Assembly (NCBI GenBank): GCA_903913645.1
Contig: CAIWMA010000547.1
Coordinates: 1 to 36,580 of the forward strand
Length of the DNA stretch: 36,580 bases
DNA from: an uncultured Bacteroidales bacterium
GTDB lineage: Bacteria > Bacteroidota > Bacteroidia > Bacteroidales > UBA4417
Direction of reading: 5' to 3'
Every line of letters begins with the position of its first letter. Within the stretch, counting starts at the first letter, position 1. Shown here in pieces: positions 1-8,464 of the stretch. A program made the position numbers and the translations under genes. The notes beneath the pieces were generated by a model. The model was not told where the DNA came from. It made no database searches and saw only the letters and a program-made list of their open reading frames with translations.

Positions 1-1223
1 ATGATGGCCCGTTTATAACCAAACTATCCGTTTCCATGGCGAATCCGGATTTGGTTTTTGCCGTTGGAAACGCCGGTTTATATCGTTCAACAGATTTTGG
101 TGAAAATTTTAGCCTGTATCCTGTTTACACGAATTGGGCGAGAAACTCCATAGTATCTAGCTCTCACCATGTTGAAGTTTCACGGGCTAATGGAAATATT
201 GTATGGGCCGGTGGCGGTATGGCAACAAGTTCAGGTTTGCAGATGCAGGTATCAACCGATAATGGGTTAAACTTTAACGCGCTCGAAGATTATTCACTCG
301 TAAACATGAAAGCTCATATAAGCGGGCTCGCAACCCATCCAACCGAAGACTCAACAGCTTATGTTTTGTTCTCGCTGAAAGGTGCGCCAAAAGTGCTTCG
401 CACCAGAGATTTAGGGGTAAGCTGGGAAGATATATCAGGCTTTGGAACCAATAAAACAAGCTCGAACGGTTTTCCCGATGTTATCGTAAATTGTTTGCTG
501 GTAATGCCTTATGACCCAAATATCATTTGGGTTGGTACTGAAATCGGTTTATTTGAGTCCACCGATAATGGCGAAAACTGGCATGTGGCAAATAATGGTT
601 TACCTCCTTTAGCGGTTTACCAGATGAAAATAAGTGGCGATCAGGTTGTTATGGCATCACATGGGAGAGGCATCTGGTCAGTGACAATTCCGGAATTAAA
701 TAATACTCCTTTTGTTATAAAATTTGCTCAGCTAAATGCGACGCATCTTTCCTTAAGTGCTAATCTGAAAGTAGTTTACGATTCTGTTGAGATTTACCTG
801 GACAACACTTTGTATTCAACGGAAACGGATACGTATATTGGTGAAAATATTTTTCCTTTATCCACAAAATTAGCAGGCAACCATGTTGCGTATATAGTCG
901 GATATATTGATGGTGTGGCCTTCCGGTCAAATATAGTTTATATTACTTCAATCTTTGCCAAACTTGATCCTGTAAGCGAAATAAGTCAAACAGGACTGTA
1001 TCCCAACCCGGCAGGTAGCTTTTTTATGTTCGACCTGGATGAGAAATACAATAAATATAAAATTGAACTCTTTTCTTTAAGCGGGCAGAAAGTATTATCT
1101 CTCGAAAATTCCAATGCCATCAACAACAAGGTAGATGTATCTTCATTAATGGAAGGTAACTATGTAGTTAACCTAAATTATGGAACTATTAAGGAGACTA
1201 AAAAGTTAATAATAAGCCGATAA
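1..1223 (+). CDS. Secreted BNR/sortilin-like repeat protein with T9SS sorting domain (C-terminal part, cut by window edge)
   Basis: The frame is open to the left edge (codons run in from position 3), so the Met at 36 is internal and the N-terminus is missing. The visible part has several Asp-box-like repeats of the S-x-D-x-G-x-x-(F/W) kind (YRSTDFGENF, VSTDNGLNF, FESTDNGENW), as in beta-propeller BNR/Vps10-like domains. A linker and beta-sandwich-like stretch follow. The last ~75 residues form a type A T9SS sorting domain: GLYPNPAG start, the middle IELFSLSGQKVLSL, and a basic end LIISR. In the family this domain directs export across the outer membrane by the type IX system and is cleaved on the surface. 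A PorT-like T9SS protein is encoded later in the window. Substrate and enzymatic activity cannot be told from this fragment. Confidence 0.85.
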   Translation, partial: DGPFITKLSVSMANPDLVFAVGNAGLYRSTDFGENFSLYPVYTNWARNSIVSSSHHVEVSRANGNIVWAGGGMATSSGLQMQVSTDNGLNFNALEDYSLVNMKAHISGLATHPTEDSTAYVLFSLKGAPKVLRTRDLGVSWEDISGFGTNKTSSNGFPDVIVNCLLVMPYDPNIIWVGTEIGLFESTDNGENWHVANNGLPPLAVYQMKISGDQVVMASHGRGIWSVTIPELNNTPFVIKFAQLNATHLSLSANLKVVYDSVEIYLDNTLYSTETDTYIGENIFPLSTKLAGNHVAYIVGYIDGVAFRSNIVYITSIFAKLDPVSEISQTGLYPNPAGSFFMFDLDEKYNKYKIELFSLSGQKVLSLENSNAINNKVDVSSLMEGNYVVNLNYGTIKETKKLIISR

Positions 1224-1230
1224 AAATAAA

Positions 1231-1265
1231 CAGGGGGCGAAATAAATTCGTCCCCTGCTTATTTT
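1231..1265. terminator. Bidirectional intrinsic terminator between convergent genes
   Basis: An 11-bp stem (CAGGGGGCGAA pairing with TTCGTCCCCTG, one G-U pair) has a 5-nt loop. It is followed by CTTATTTTC on the plus strand and by TTTATTTTTA on the minus strand. It lies 8 bp after the stop of the secreted protein and downstream of the hydrogenase operon on the other strand, so it can serve both. Confidence 0.85.
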
Positions 1266-1314
1266 CATTGCTAAACTTCATAATTTAAGAAGTTGTATTT
1301 AAGCTAGAGCAGTG

Positions 1315-1788
1315 TTACTTACTATTCTGCAGCGAATTCACTAAATCCTTTACTGTTTTAACGGCTTCAGGAATTGCGGCTTCAACCTCAGGAGTCAATT
1401 CCATTCCCATATCCTGGAAATCTTTTATTGAAATGGCAACAAGATGAATTTTGGGCATATTTCCCAATAAAAAAGCAGCATCCAGCAGATCTTTAAGGCC
1501 TATTTCGTGAGCACTTAACTGTGACGGAAAATCCTTGGCATATTTAGGATACAAAACCCTTACATGCCCTGCCGGAAACTGGTCAAGTGCTGCATCAATA
1601 ATAATAACGGTTTCATAGGATTGGATAAATCCAAGCAAATGAAATCCACCAGTTCCGCCATCCATTAGGTCGGCATTCGTATAGCCTTCTTTTTCCAAAG
1701 CGGATACAACATGTATACCCACACCTTCATCATTCAGTAATATATTTCCGATCCCGAGAACCAGGATTTCTTTTTGTAATTCAATCAA
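1315..1788 (-). CDS. hyaD: [NiFe]-hydrogenase maturation protease (HyaD/HybD family)
   Basis: This endopeptidase removes the C-terminal tail of the hydrogenase large subunit once nickel is inserted. It has the family start ILVLGIGNILLNDEG and the three residues expected to bind nickel: Glu in NDEG, Asp in VIIIDA and His in LSAHEIG (HybD E16, D62, H93 equivalents). It is the last gene of the hydrogenase operon, about 160 bp after the cytochrome gene. No ATG or GTG is available in front of the conserved core. The frame offers TTG at 1788 (157 residues, family-like N-terminus) and TTG at 1845 (176 residues). I prefer 1788, because 1845 lies inside a long inverted repeat and would add 19 residues unlike the family. 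The start is uncertain; the family call is firm. Confidence 0.9.
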   Translation of the reverse strand: MIELQKEILVLGIGNILLNDEGVGIHVVSALEKEGYTNADLMDGGTGGFHLLGFIQSYETVIIIDAALDQFPAGHVRVLYPKYAKDFPSQLSAHEIGLKDLLDAAFLLGNMPKIHLVAISIKDFQDMGMELTPEVEAAIPEAVKTVKDLVNSLQNSK

Positions 1789-1841
1789 AATTCTGCAGTT
1801 AAAATTTTCTATTAAAAGTATAAATTCGTGTTGATTTAAAA

Positions 1842-1920
1842 ACAAGGATCAACGGTTTTTGATTTTAGATGTACTACTTATTCAGTTTTACTTCTAAAAT
1901 CTTAACTCATTAATCCTTGT
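1842..1920. repeat. Long nested inverted repeat between cytochrome b and protease genes
   Basis: Outer arms ACAAGGAT (1842-1849) and ATCCTTGT (1913-1920) enclose inner arms GATTTTAGA (1861-1869) and TCTAAAATC (1893-1901). The two 11-nt stretches between them do not pair. Read on the minus strand, the outer arm ends in a T-run (TTGTTTTTAAA). It could be a weak attenuator or an RNA processing site that lowers protease expression relative to the structural subunits. No known element is recognised. Confidence 0.45.
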
Positions 1921-1946
1921 CCAATATTCAGTTTATATAATGTATA

Positions 1947-2666
1947 TTAATCTTTAGGGCAGTCTTCCGACTTGTTATCATGACGCTCAATTACATCTTC
2001 CTCAATGAATTTCCAGCCACCTATCATGGAGGAAGTTACACCGCGGCGTTCGATATAATCATGATAAAATACCAGGTAAATATGCACCATGGCAAACAGG
2101 ATGAAACCCCACATCAGTATATGGTGCAATTGCCTTACATGCATATCGCCACCCATAAAAGGAACGATCCATGAAAATAGCTTTGGCAGAAATGCTGTGC
2201 TCATGGCAGCATACATTCCAAACCCGGTGAGGCATTGCAACAGGAAGATCAGGAAAGTAATGAAATAGATAAAACTGGCAAGTGAATTGTGCCCGATTGA
2301 ATCTATCTCTTTATGCGAAACCTGTAAAACATCAACTTTGATTACATTAATAATTTCCTTCCATTGGCAACGTTTCAATGGAATAAAATTATACCAGCGC
2401 GAAAATTCATTTCCAACAAAACCCCAATATGTACGGAATACAAAGTTGAAGAAGAATACAAATGCGCTCACGAAGTGGATGAAGCGTACGGTACCGAACC
2501 AATAATTAAGGTAGGCTTCGGTACCTCTCATAAATGCAAGAGGGTTGCCAATCAGAAAACCTGTAACGCAAAGCACAGTCACGCATAGTGCATTGACCCA
2601 ATGATAGACTCGAACAGGCATTTCCCAGACATGCACTTCACGCATGGGTATAGTCCGGCTTCTCAT
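1947..2666 (-). CDS. hyaC: Ni/Fe-hydrogenase b-type cytochrome subunit
   Basis: A 239-residue dihaem membrane anchor that passes electrons from the periplasmic hydrogenase to the quinone pool. Four hydrophobic helices are visible (about residues 21-41, 61-80, 129-153, 182-202). Candidate haem ligands are His22 (VYHW), His64 (RFIHF), and His181/His182 and His195 in the last helix region (QLHHILMWGF, VHIYLVF), the usual pattern of the HyaC/HupC family. The N-terminal motif VWEMPVRVYHWVNAL is typical. The ATG lies only 2 bp after the large-subunit stop, so translation is probably coupled. The physiological acceptor is probably menaquinone, inferred from the menG homologue in this window. Confidence 0.95.
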   Translation of the reverse strand: MRSRTIPMREVHVWEMPVRVYHWVNALCVTVLCVTGFLIGNPLAFMRGTEAYLNYWFGTVRFIHFVSAFVFFFNFVFRTYWGFVGNEFSRWYNFIPLKRCQWKEIINVIKVDVLQVSHKEIDSIGHNSLASFIYFITFLIFLLQCLTGFGMYAAMSTAFLPKLFSWIVPFMGGDMHVRQLHHILMWGFILFAMVHIYLVFYHDYIERRGVTSSMIGGWKFIEEDVIERHDNKSEDCPKD

Positions 2667-2668
2667 AA

Positions 2669-4390
2669 TTAATAGGTTTTAACTTCGTGAATGCTGGTTC
2701 CGTTTTCATCATACACGTGCACGGCGCAGGCCAGGCAAGGGTCAAAAGAATGGATGGTACGCAATACTTCCAGCGGTACCTTAGGATCAGCAACCGGTGT
2801 TCCTATCAATGATTCTTCATATGCCGAACGTTTTCCTGCAGGATCACGGGGTGAAGCATTCCATGTTGTAGGCACTACTAATTGATAATTTTCAATCTTC
2901 TTGTCTTTTATTACTATGAAATGTGACAACGCGCCACGGGGAGCTTCAACCATACCAATGCCTTTTGCTTCCTTTGGCCAGGATTCTGGTTCCCATTTCT
3001 CATTGTTCATGGTGCGGGAGTCTCCGTTTTTAATGTTGGCCAGAAGTGACTGGTAAAATTCGAGTGCCCAGTCGCAGGTAAGTTTGGTTTCGAGTCCACG
3101 CGCTGCAGTACGGCCAAGCGTTGAGAATAATGCCGTTACAGGCACATCCAGCGCTTTCAGTGCACTATCAACAACTTCCTTGAATTCCGGTTTGCCCGAA
3201 GCATATCCGACAAGCATTCTTGATAATGGTCCTACTTCCATCGGGTATCCTTTCCACCTCGGGGTTTTTACCCAACTGTACTTTTGCGATACATCCAGGT
3301 GATCGTAAGGCGGTTTAGGTCCGGTATAATTAAACTTGGTCTCTCCATCCCATGGATGTAATCCAACTTTGTCGCCTTTTGAATAATCGTACCATGAATT
3401 ATTTACATATTCCTGTATTTGTTCAGGATCATCAGCTTTAATTTCGTGGATTTTACTCAGGTCGCGGTTTAAAATAACACCTCGTGGAATTTTAAAGCTT
3501 TCCGGATTGTTGTACCCGTTGGTCGGGAAATCGCCGAACGACATATAATTTGTCAATCCACCTCCGATGGCACCCCAGTCGCTCTTATAGAAAGAAGCAA
3601 TGGCAAGTAAATCGGGAATATAAACCTGGTCGACAAAAGTTTTTGCATCTTCGAAAAGTTTGCCCACCATGGCAAGTCTTTCAGCATTAACGGCATTGGC
3701 TTCATCGATGTTAATGGAACAAGGAACTCCGCCTACAAGATAATTCGGGTGAGGATTTTTACCTCCGAAAATAGTATGGACTTTTACAATTTCCTTTTGC
3801 CATTCCAGTGCTTCGAGGTAATGTGCCACTGCAAGAAGATTTACTTCAGGAGGCAGTTTGTACGCCGAATGTCCCCAGTAGCCGTTTGCAAAGATGCCCA
3901 ACTGTCCGCTTTCAACAAAGTTTTTAAACTTTTTCTGAACATCAGTAAAATAGCCTACTGAGCTTTTTGGCCATGCCGAAATACTTTGCGCTAATGTTGA
4001 AGTGGCAGCCGGACTTGCTTTAAGTGCGGAAACAACATCAACCCAGTCGAGAGCATGTAGCACATAGAAATGTACCACGTGATCCTGGATATACAATGCG
4101 TTTGCCATCAGGTTGCGGATAAGTTCTGCATTTGGTGGTACAGAAATTCCAAGCGCATTTTCAACTGTTCTTACAGATGTCAGCGAATGTGTGGAGGTAC
4201 AAACACCGCATACACGTCCTACAAAAGCCCATGCATCGCGCGGATCGCGGCCTTTCAGAATGGTTTCAATACCACGAACCATAGTTCCGGCGCTATAGGC
4301 ATCGGTGATTACTCCGTTAGTAACTTCAATTTCAACCCGCAAATGACCTTCGATTCGGGTAATGGGATCTATAACGATTCTTTCAGCCAT
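2669..4390 (-). CDS. hyaB: [NiFe]-hydrogenase large (catalytic) subunit, group 1
   Basis: 573 residues, normal for the family. This subunit holds the NiFe(CN)2CO site that splits H2 in the periplasm. The proximal motif RVCGVCTSTHS gives Cys61 and Cys64, and the distal motif DPCLACAVH gives Cys552, Cys555 and His558. A 15-residue tail follows His558 and is the expected target of the protease encoded downstream. The N-terminus (IDPITRIEGHLRVE) is the classical large-subunit signature. The protein has no signal of its own and is expected to be carried across the membrane with the Tat-signal small subunit. It starts 2 bp after the small-subunit stop. The hyp genes for the cofactor are not in the window and must be elsewhere. 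Confidence 0.98.
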   Translation of the reverse strand: MAERIVIDPITRIEGHLRVEIEVTNGVITDAYSAGTMVRGIETILKGRDPRDAWAFVGRVCGVCTSTHSLTSVRTVENALGISVPPNAELIRNLMANALYIQDHVVHFYVLHALDWVDVVSALKASPAATSTLAQSISAWPKSSVGYFTDVQKKFKNFVESGQLGIFANGYWGHSAYKLPPEVNLLAVAHYLEALEWQKEIVKVHTIFGGKNPHPNYLVGGVPCSINIDEANAVNAERLAMVGKLFEDAKTFVDQVYIPDLLAIASFYKSDWGAIGGGLTNYMSFGDFPTNGYNNPESFKIPRGVILNRDLSKIHEIKADDPEQIQEYVNNSWYDYSKGDKVGLHPWDGETKFNYTGPKPPYDHLDVSQKYSWVKTPRWKGYPMEVGPLSRMLVGYASGKPEFKEVVDSALKALDVPVTALFSTLGRTAARGLETKLTCDWALEFYQSLLANIKNGDSRTMNNEKWEPESWPKEAKGIGMVEAPRGALSHFIVIKDKKIENYQLVVPTTWNASPRDPAGKRSAYEESLIGTPVADPKVPLEVLRTIHSFDPCLACAVHVYDENGTSIHEVKTY

Positions 4391-4392
4391 GA

Positions 4393-5505
4393 CTATAATA
4401 CTTTAGGTGTTTCTGTTTCGGAAGCTGTTTCGGGAGCATTGGTTATCTCCTTTTTTTTGCGGATGTTGGTGTAGATGGCATGTCCTGCGACGCCTACAGC
4501 GGTAGCAACTCCAAGTCCGACACCGATTTTGTCGGCAGTGGTTTCAATTCCAAATCCAGCAATACTTGGCAGGTGCTGGTAGAATGGACCGTTATCCCAG
4601 AATCCTTCTTCAGAACACCCGATACATGGGTGGCCTGATTGAATTGGATAACTTACTCCATCATTCCATTTGATTATTCCACATGAATTATAGGTAACAG
4701 GACCTTTACATCCCATTTTATAGAGACAATATCCGCGTTTTGCGCCTTCGTCGTCGAAAGACTCAACAAACAAACCGGCATCAAAATTAGCGCGGCGATA
4801 GCATGTATCGTGCACACGGCGTGAATAGAAGGCTTTAGGGCGACCCAAGGCATCAAGTTGAGGAATGCGGTCGAAAGTTAGTAAATGAACGACTACGCCT
4901 GCCATAACATCAGCTATAGGAGGGCATCCCTGAACATTAATCACAGGTTTGCCACTGATAATTTTATGCACAGGTCTAGCACCAGTAGGATTTGGGCTAG
5001 CAGCCTGAACACATCCTGCCGAAGCGCAGTTACCCCAGGCAACAACAGCTTTACAGTTTTTAACGGCTTCTTCCAGAATCTGTTTCGCACTTCTGCCGCC
5101 TATGCAGCAGTATGCTTCGTTTTCGGTCGGAATTGATCCTTCCACCATTACGATGTATTCGCCAGGGAATTTAGCCATTACGGCTTTGTACGCTTCTTCG
5201 GCCTGAACACCGGATGCTGCCATCAGGGTTTCCTGATAATCCAGCGAGATTTTACCAAGTACAATATCTGCTACAATAGGGTGCGAAGCCCGGATAAAAG
5301 ATTCACTGCAGCATGTACATTCCTGGAAATGGAACCAAATAACCGGGAGCCGGGGTTTGGTTTCAAGTGCTTTTACGATCTGGCCGATACCGCTGGATTC
5401 TAATCCAAGGAAGGCTGCCATTGTTGCACAAAATTTAAGAAAATCTTTCCGGGATATCCCATCCCCCCTGACTTCCTCATAAAACGAGGGTTGCTTATTT
5501 TCCAT
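4393..5505 (-). CDS. hyaA: [NiFe]-hydrogenase small subunit, O2-tolerant type (six-Cys proximal cluster)
   Basis: 370 residues from the chosen ATG (5505); an upstream in-frame extension to 5574 lacks family features. A Tat-like signal stands at the N-terminus (ISRKDFLKF, residues 17-25), with Arg-Lys in place of Arg-Arg. Proximal-cluster ligands Cys63, Cys66, Cys160 and Cys194 are present, plus the two extra cysteines Cys65 (ECTCCSESF) and Cys165 (CASAGCVQ), the hallmark of the [4Fe-3S] cluster of O2-tolerant enzymes such as E. coli Hyd-1 and Ralstonia MBH. Glu122 aligns with Hyd-1 Glu76. Distal ligands are His232, Cys235, Cys260 and Cys266; medial ligands are Cys275, Cys294 and Cys297. A C-terminal helix (about 326-348) followed by IRKKK anchors it in the membrane. 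It is the first gene of the operon. Confidence 0.97.
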   Translation of the reverse strand: MENKQPSFYEEVRGDGISRKDFLKFCATMAAFLGLESSGIGQIVKALETKPRLPVIWFHFQECTCCSESFIRASHPIVADIVLGKISLDYQETLMAASGVQAEEAYKAVMAKFPGEYIVMVEGSIPTENEAYCCIGGRSAKQILEEAVKNCKAVVAWGNCASAGCVQAASPNPTGARPVHKIISGKPVINVQGCPPIADVMAGVVVHLLTFDRIPQLDALGRPKAFYSRRVHDTCYRRANFDAGLFVESFDDEGAKRGYCLYKMGCKGPVTYNSCGIIKWNDGVSYPIQSGHPCIGCSEEGFWDNGPFYQHLPSIAGFGIETTADKIGVGLGVATAVGVAGHAIYTNIRKKKEITNAPETASETETPKVL

Positions 5506-5761
5506 AAAGCTGTAGGTTTTAGTTAGTTCAATCGAATGTAAATATATAGATATATTTAAACATTTTAACAACAATATAATAAATTATTGTAATTTATACT
5601 CGTTATAAATAAGAAAAATGATATATCAAATCTTAACCTGACTCTTTTTGATAACGCCCGTAATTGTTTATACTTTGAAGGTTATTCGGTACTTTTTATC
5701 CTCTTTATCCGATTAGTAAAAATGGAATAAATGATATTCTAAAGGATTGAAATAGTAGAAA
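5506..5761 (-). promoter_or_regulatory. AT-rich leader of the hydrogenase operon with two short palindromes
   Basis: No gene is seen here. Two candidate operators stand out: TAAATTATTGTAATTTA (5580-5596, 7-bp arms around TTG) and the perfect palindrome TGATATATCA (5619-5628). The second overlaps a relaxed TAnnnTTTG box (TAAGATTTG on the minus strand, 5627-5635). No clear -33 element and no sigma-54 boxes are visible. Which regulator binds is unknown. No obvious terminator for the upstream receptor gene is seen, so some read-through is possible. Confidence 0.35.
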
Positions 5762-8353
5762 CTAAAAACTGATTTTAGCAGATACATTAAACGTCCTGCC
5801 CAACGACCAGAACCCGCTGAAAGTTTCAATATTATGGCCGGAGCCATCATCGCCACGGATTATAGTTTCTTTATTGAATAAATTCTGACAGCTTAACTGC
5901 AGTGAAACTGGAAATTGTTTCACAGCCATATCATATCCGGCGTATAAATCGAGCAAAGAGTAGGAGGGAATCCGATAAGGCTGAATCCTGTCATTGGGAT
6001 TATTGCGGTTTGCAGGATCGAAATTAGCGTACAACCTTTCATAAAAAACCCAATCGGCCGAAAACCTGAACCCGTCCACAGTATGATATTCTGCTGAAAG
6101 ACCCAATTGGGTTTGTGGTGCGTCACCTACATATAAACCTTTGGTGTAAACCATCATGCTATCAACAAGCACCTGGTTATCGTTGTAAATACTGGCTGAA
6201 ACATCATTCTGCCATTTCCAGTTGCCTATTGATGCAGTAGCAACCAGAGTAAAATTTTTCAGAACTTTATAGCTAACTTCGGCTTCAATTCCCTCGTGTA
6301 AGGCATTCAATCCACGAACCAGCGAACGGGTAAGAGTACTATCAGCCAGTTGAATGTTTTCGCGTGATAAAAGGGATTTATCCTTCCAAAGTGTATAATA
6401 AAGGTTTATCCGGGTTGTGATTTTGTCGTTATCGTAAGTATAGCCGACTTCGGCCGAAGTTATTTTTTCATTAACCAGGTCTTTTGCAACTGCATTTGAG
6501 AAATTCACATAAACGAATTTGTAGTATGGCTCGCGGGAGTAAAATCCTATGTTTCCATAAATATTCCCAAACCTGCCAATTTTATACCCCATTCCACTTT
6601 TAACATCAAATCCTGCTTTATTCACTGGCTCACTTAAAGGTTTTTCAGGATAATTATATGGATCCCTGCGCCTGTAATGGGTTCCGGAAAGCGTTGATGC
6701 TGCAAAAGTTGTAAGTTTTCCAATCTTATATTCCACCTGGCCGAAGACGTTACCATAACTTATCATAGAGTAATTATCAACGTTAATTATATCGCCTCGT
6801 TGTTTTATCTGCTTACGGCCATCGACACCAGCCTGCGACCATGCATATTGTTCCACCCAGAAATTGCCTCCCATCAGGTTGTCGACTGTTTCGTATAAAT
6901 GTGATTTGAAGTTCCGCAAATGAATTCCTGTTGTAATTTTAAGGTTATCATTTACATTCAGGGTAAGCGAACTTAACAGACCAACCCAATAATGATCCGC
7001 TTTGTAGTTCGTTATAATATTGTTTGAATAGCCTTTCACAATTGATCCGTCAGCCAATGTGGCTGAATCATTGTTAGTTGAATTAGTCAGAAATACCTGG
7101 TCAAAATCTATCTGGTCATTCTTCCTGTAAGTCCATGTTGGTTTGCCGTAATTGTATACTTCAGTATACTTGCCACCGCCCTTGCCAAACGAAACATAAG
7201 CTGAGGTGGCCAGGAACGCCTTAGGCGTGATGTTCCAATAGTGGTTGAGGTTTATCTGAGGTTTGTGATAAAAGTTCTCTGAGAGGCTTAAAATCTCTCC
7301 GTTATATTCACCCCAGTTTTTATTGTATTTAACACCGAATTTTTCGAAATCAGCCTGGCTCATGCCATAGTTCCGCTGACCGTGTTTTTCGGGGGCGCCC
7401 ATTGCGGTGAGTACGAGCTTATGTTTTTTACCAAATTCCCGGCTCAGGCTCAGGAAATAGGCCCAGCCTTTCACATAGGTGGCATCAACGAATCCTGGCC
7501 CAACTGTATGTGAACCAAGGAAAGTCAAGGAAGTTCCGTTTTTCATTTTGCCGGTCGAGAAACTCAGGGTTGTCTTGCTGTTTCCATAGTCCGAAATGCT
7601 GTATCGCAAAGCGCCACCAGCTATGGCAGAGGTTGATTTTGTAATAATATTGACAGTTCCGCCAACCGAATTCATGGCAACTCTCGAAGCGCCAAGACCA
7701 CGTTGAACCTGTATAGCTTCGGTTGCATCGGTAAGCCCGGTCCAGTTCGACCAGTAAACTAGCCCATTTTCCATACTGCTGACAGGCACCCCATTTAAAA
7801 GAAGCGATACATTTTCCTGCTGAAATCCTCGTATTGAAAGCCTGTCATCGCCGCTTCCACCGCCTTCCTTGGTGGCATAAATTCCGGGAGTCATCTTTAA
7901 TATTTCAGGATAATCCTGGTTACCAGTCTTCTGTTCGATAGTACGGGATTTAATATTCGAAATTGCTACAGGAGTATTTCGCTCAGTTATATAGGATGAT
8001 ATGATCTTTACCCCATCAAGGGACACCACGGTTGGCTCTAGTGCAATAACACCTATATTAATTACATGGGCTGACTTTTCGTTAACTTCGTAAGTAAAGG
8101 GTTTGTACGAAATGTGTGAGAACCGCAAAATCACTTTTACAGCATTTAAATTCAATTCAAAAGTACCGTTGTTTCCTGTTATGGTTCCGATGGATGTGCC
8201 TTCAACCTGGATTGAAATTCCCGAAATAGTTTCATTTGTATTAATATCGGTAACAGTTCCTTTTATTTTAAAAACCTGCGCGTTAAGATTCCCTGAAAGA
8301 AGTACCACAAAAAAGAAGAAGTGGAGAGTTATTAAAAGTCTTTTCATCATCAT
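5762..8353 (-). CDS. TonB-dependent outer-membrane receptor, predicted flavin (riboflavin/FMN) transporter
   Basis: 863 residues. It has a signal peptide (about 1-25, ending in NLNAQ), a carboxypeptidase-regulatory-like beta-sandwich domain (about 28-115, KGTVTDINTNETISG), a TonB plug (about 125-240, with ILKMTPGIY, LSIRGFQQENVSLLLNGVP and VGGTVNIITKS) and a long beta-barrel ending in an aromatic residue (SAKISF), as required for outer-membrane insertion. Such receptors take up scarce ligands with energy from TonB-ExbBD. The ligand is not evident from the protein alone. The leader carries an FMN riboswitch and terminator, so flavin uptake is the best inference. No susD-like partner is adjacent, which argues against a glycan system. 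Start ATGATGATG gives three equivalent Met choices. Confidence 0.9.
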   Translation of the reverse strand: MMMKRLLITLHFFFFVVLLSGNLNAQVFKIKGTVTDINTNETISGISIQVEGTSIGTITGNNGTFELNLNAVKVILRFSHISYKPFTYEVNEKSAHVINIGVIALEPTVVSLDGVKIISSYITERNTPVAISNIKSRTIEQKTGNQDYPEILKMTPGIYATKEGGGSGDDRLSIRGFQQENVSLLLNGVPVSSMENGLVYWSNWTGLTDATEAIQVQRGLGASRVAMNSVGGTVNIITKSTSAIAGGALRYSISDYGNSKTTLSFSTGKMKNGTSLTFLGSHTVGPGFVDATYVKGWAYFLSLSREFGKKHKLVLTAMGAPEKHGQRNYGMSQADFEKFGVKYNKNWGEYNGEILSLSENFYHKPQINLNHYWNITPKAFLATSAYVSFGKGGGKYTEVYNYGKPTWTYRKNDQIDFDQVFLTNSTNNDSATLADGSIVKGYSNNIITNYKADHYWVGLLSSLTLNVNDNLKITTGIHLRNFKSHLYETVDNLMGGNFWVEQYAWSQAGVDGRKQIKQRGDIINVDNYSMISYGNVFGQVEYKIGKLTTFAASTLSGTHYRRRDPYNYPEKPLSEPVNKAGFDVKSGMGYKIGRFGNIYGNIGFYSREPYYKFVYVNFSNAVAKDLVNEKITSAEVGYTYDNDKITTRINLYYTLWKDKSLLSRENIQLADSTLTRSLVRGLNALHEGIEAEVSYKVLKNFTLVATASIGNWKWQNDVSASIYNDNQVLVDSMMVYTKGLYVGDAPQTQLGLSAEYHTVDGFRFSADWVFYERLYANFDPANRNNPNDRIQPYRIPSYSLLDLYAGYDMAVKQFPVSLQLSCQNLFNKETIIRGDDGSGHNIETFSGFWSLGRTFNVSAKISF

Positions 8354-8370
8354 AAATTTTAGTCCTGAAA

Positions 8371-8400
8371 CAAAAATGCCCTGAAGAATTCTTCAAGGGC
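8371..8400 (-). terminator. Riboswitch-controlled intrinsic terminator
   Basis: On the minus strand GCCCTTGAAG and CTTCAGGGC form a stem with one bulged T and an AATT loop. ATTTTTG follows. The hairpin ends about 18 nt before the receptor start codon, so it can stop transcription and possibly also hinder ribosome entry. Its 3' arm TTCTTCAGGGCA is also present in the 5' P1 strand of the riboswitch. Confidence 0.85.
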
Positions 8401-8464
8401 TGATGACTAAAATACAGATGCACATTAACGCATGCCAGGAAACGGCAAGCGCCAAGTGATCAAT

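Noticed and set aside
2364-2588. Plus-strand frames opposite the hydrogenase genes (several of 60-134 codons)
   Set aside because: They lie fully inside strongly conserved minus-strand genes and show no family motifs of their own.
5506-5574. N-terminal extension of the hydrogenase small subunit by 23 residues
   Set aside because: It precedes the Tat signal with AT-rich sequence of no family likeness; Tat motifs lie close to the true start.
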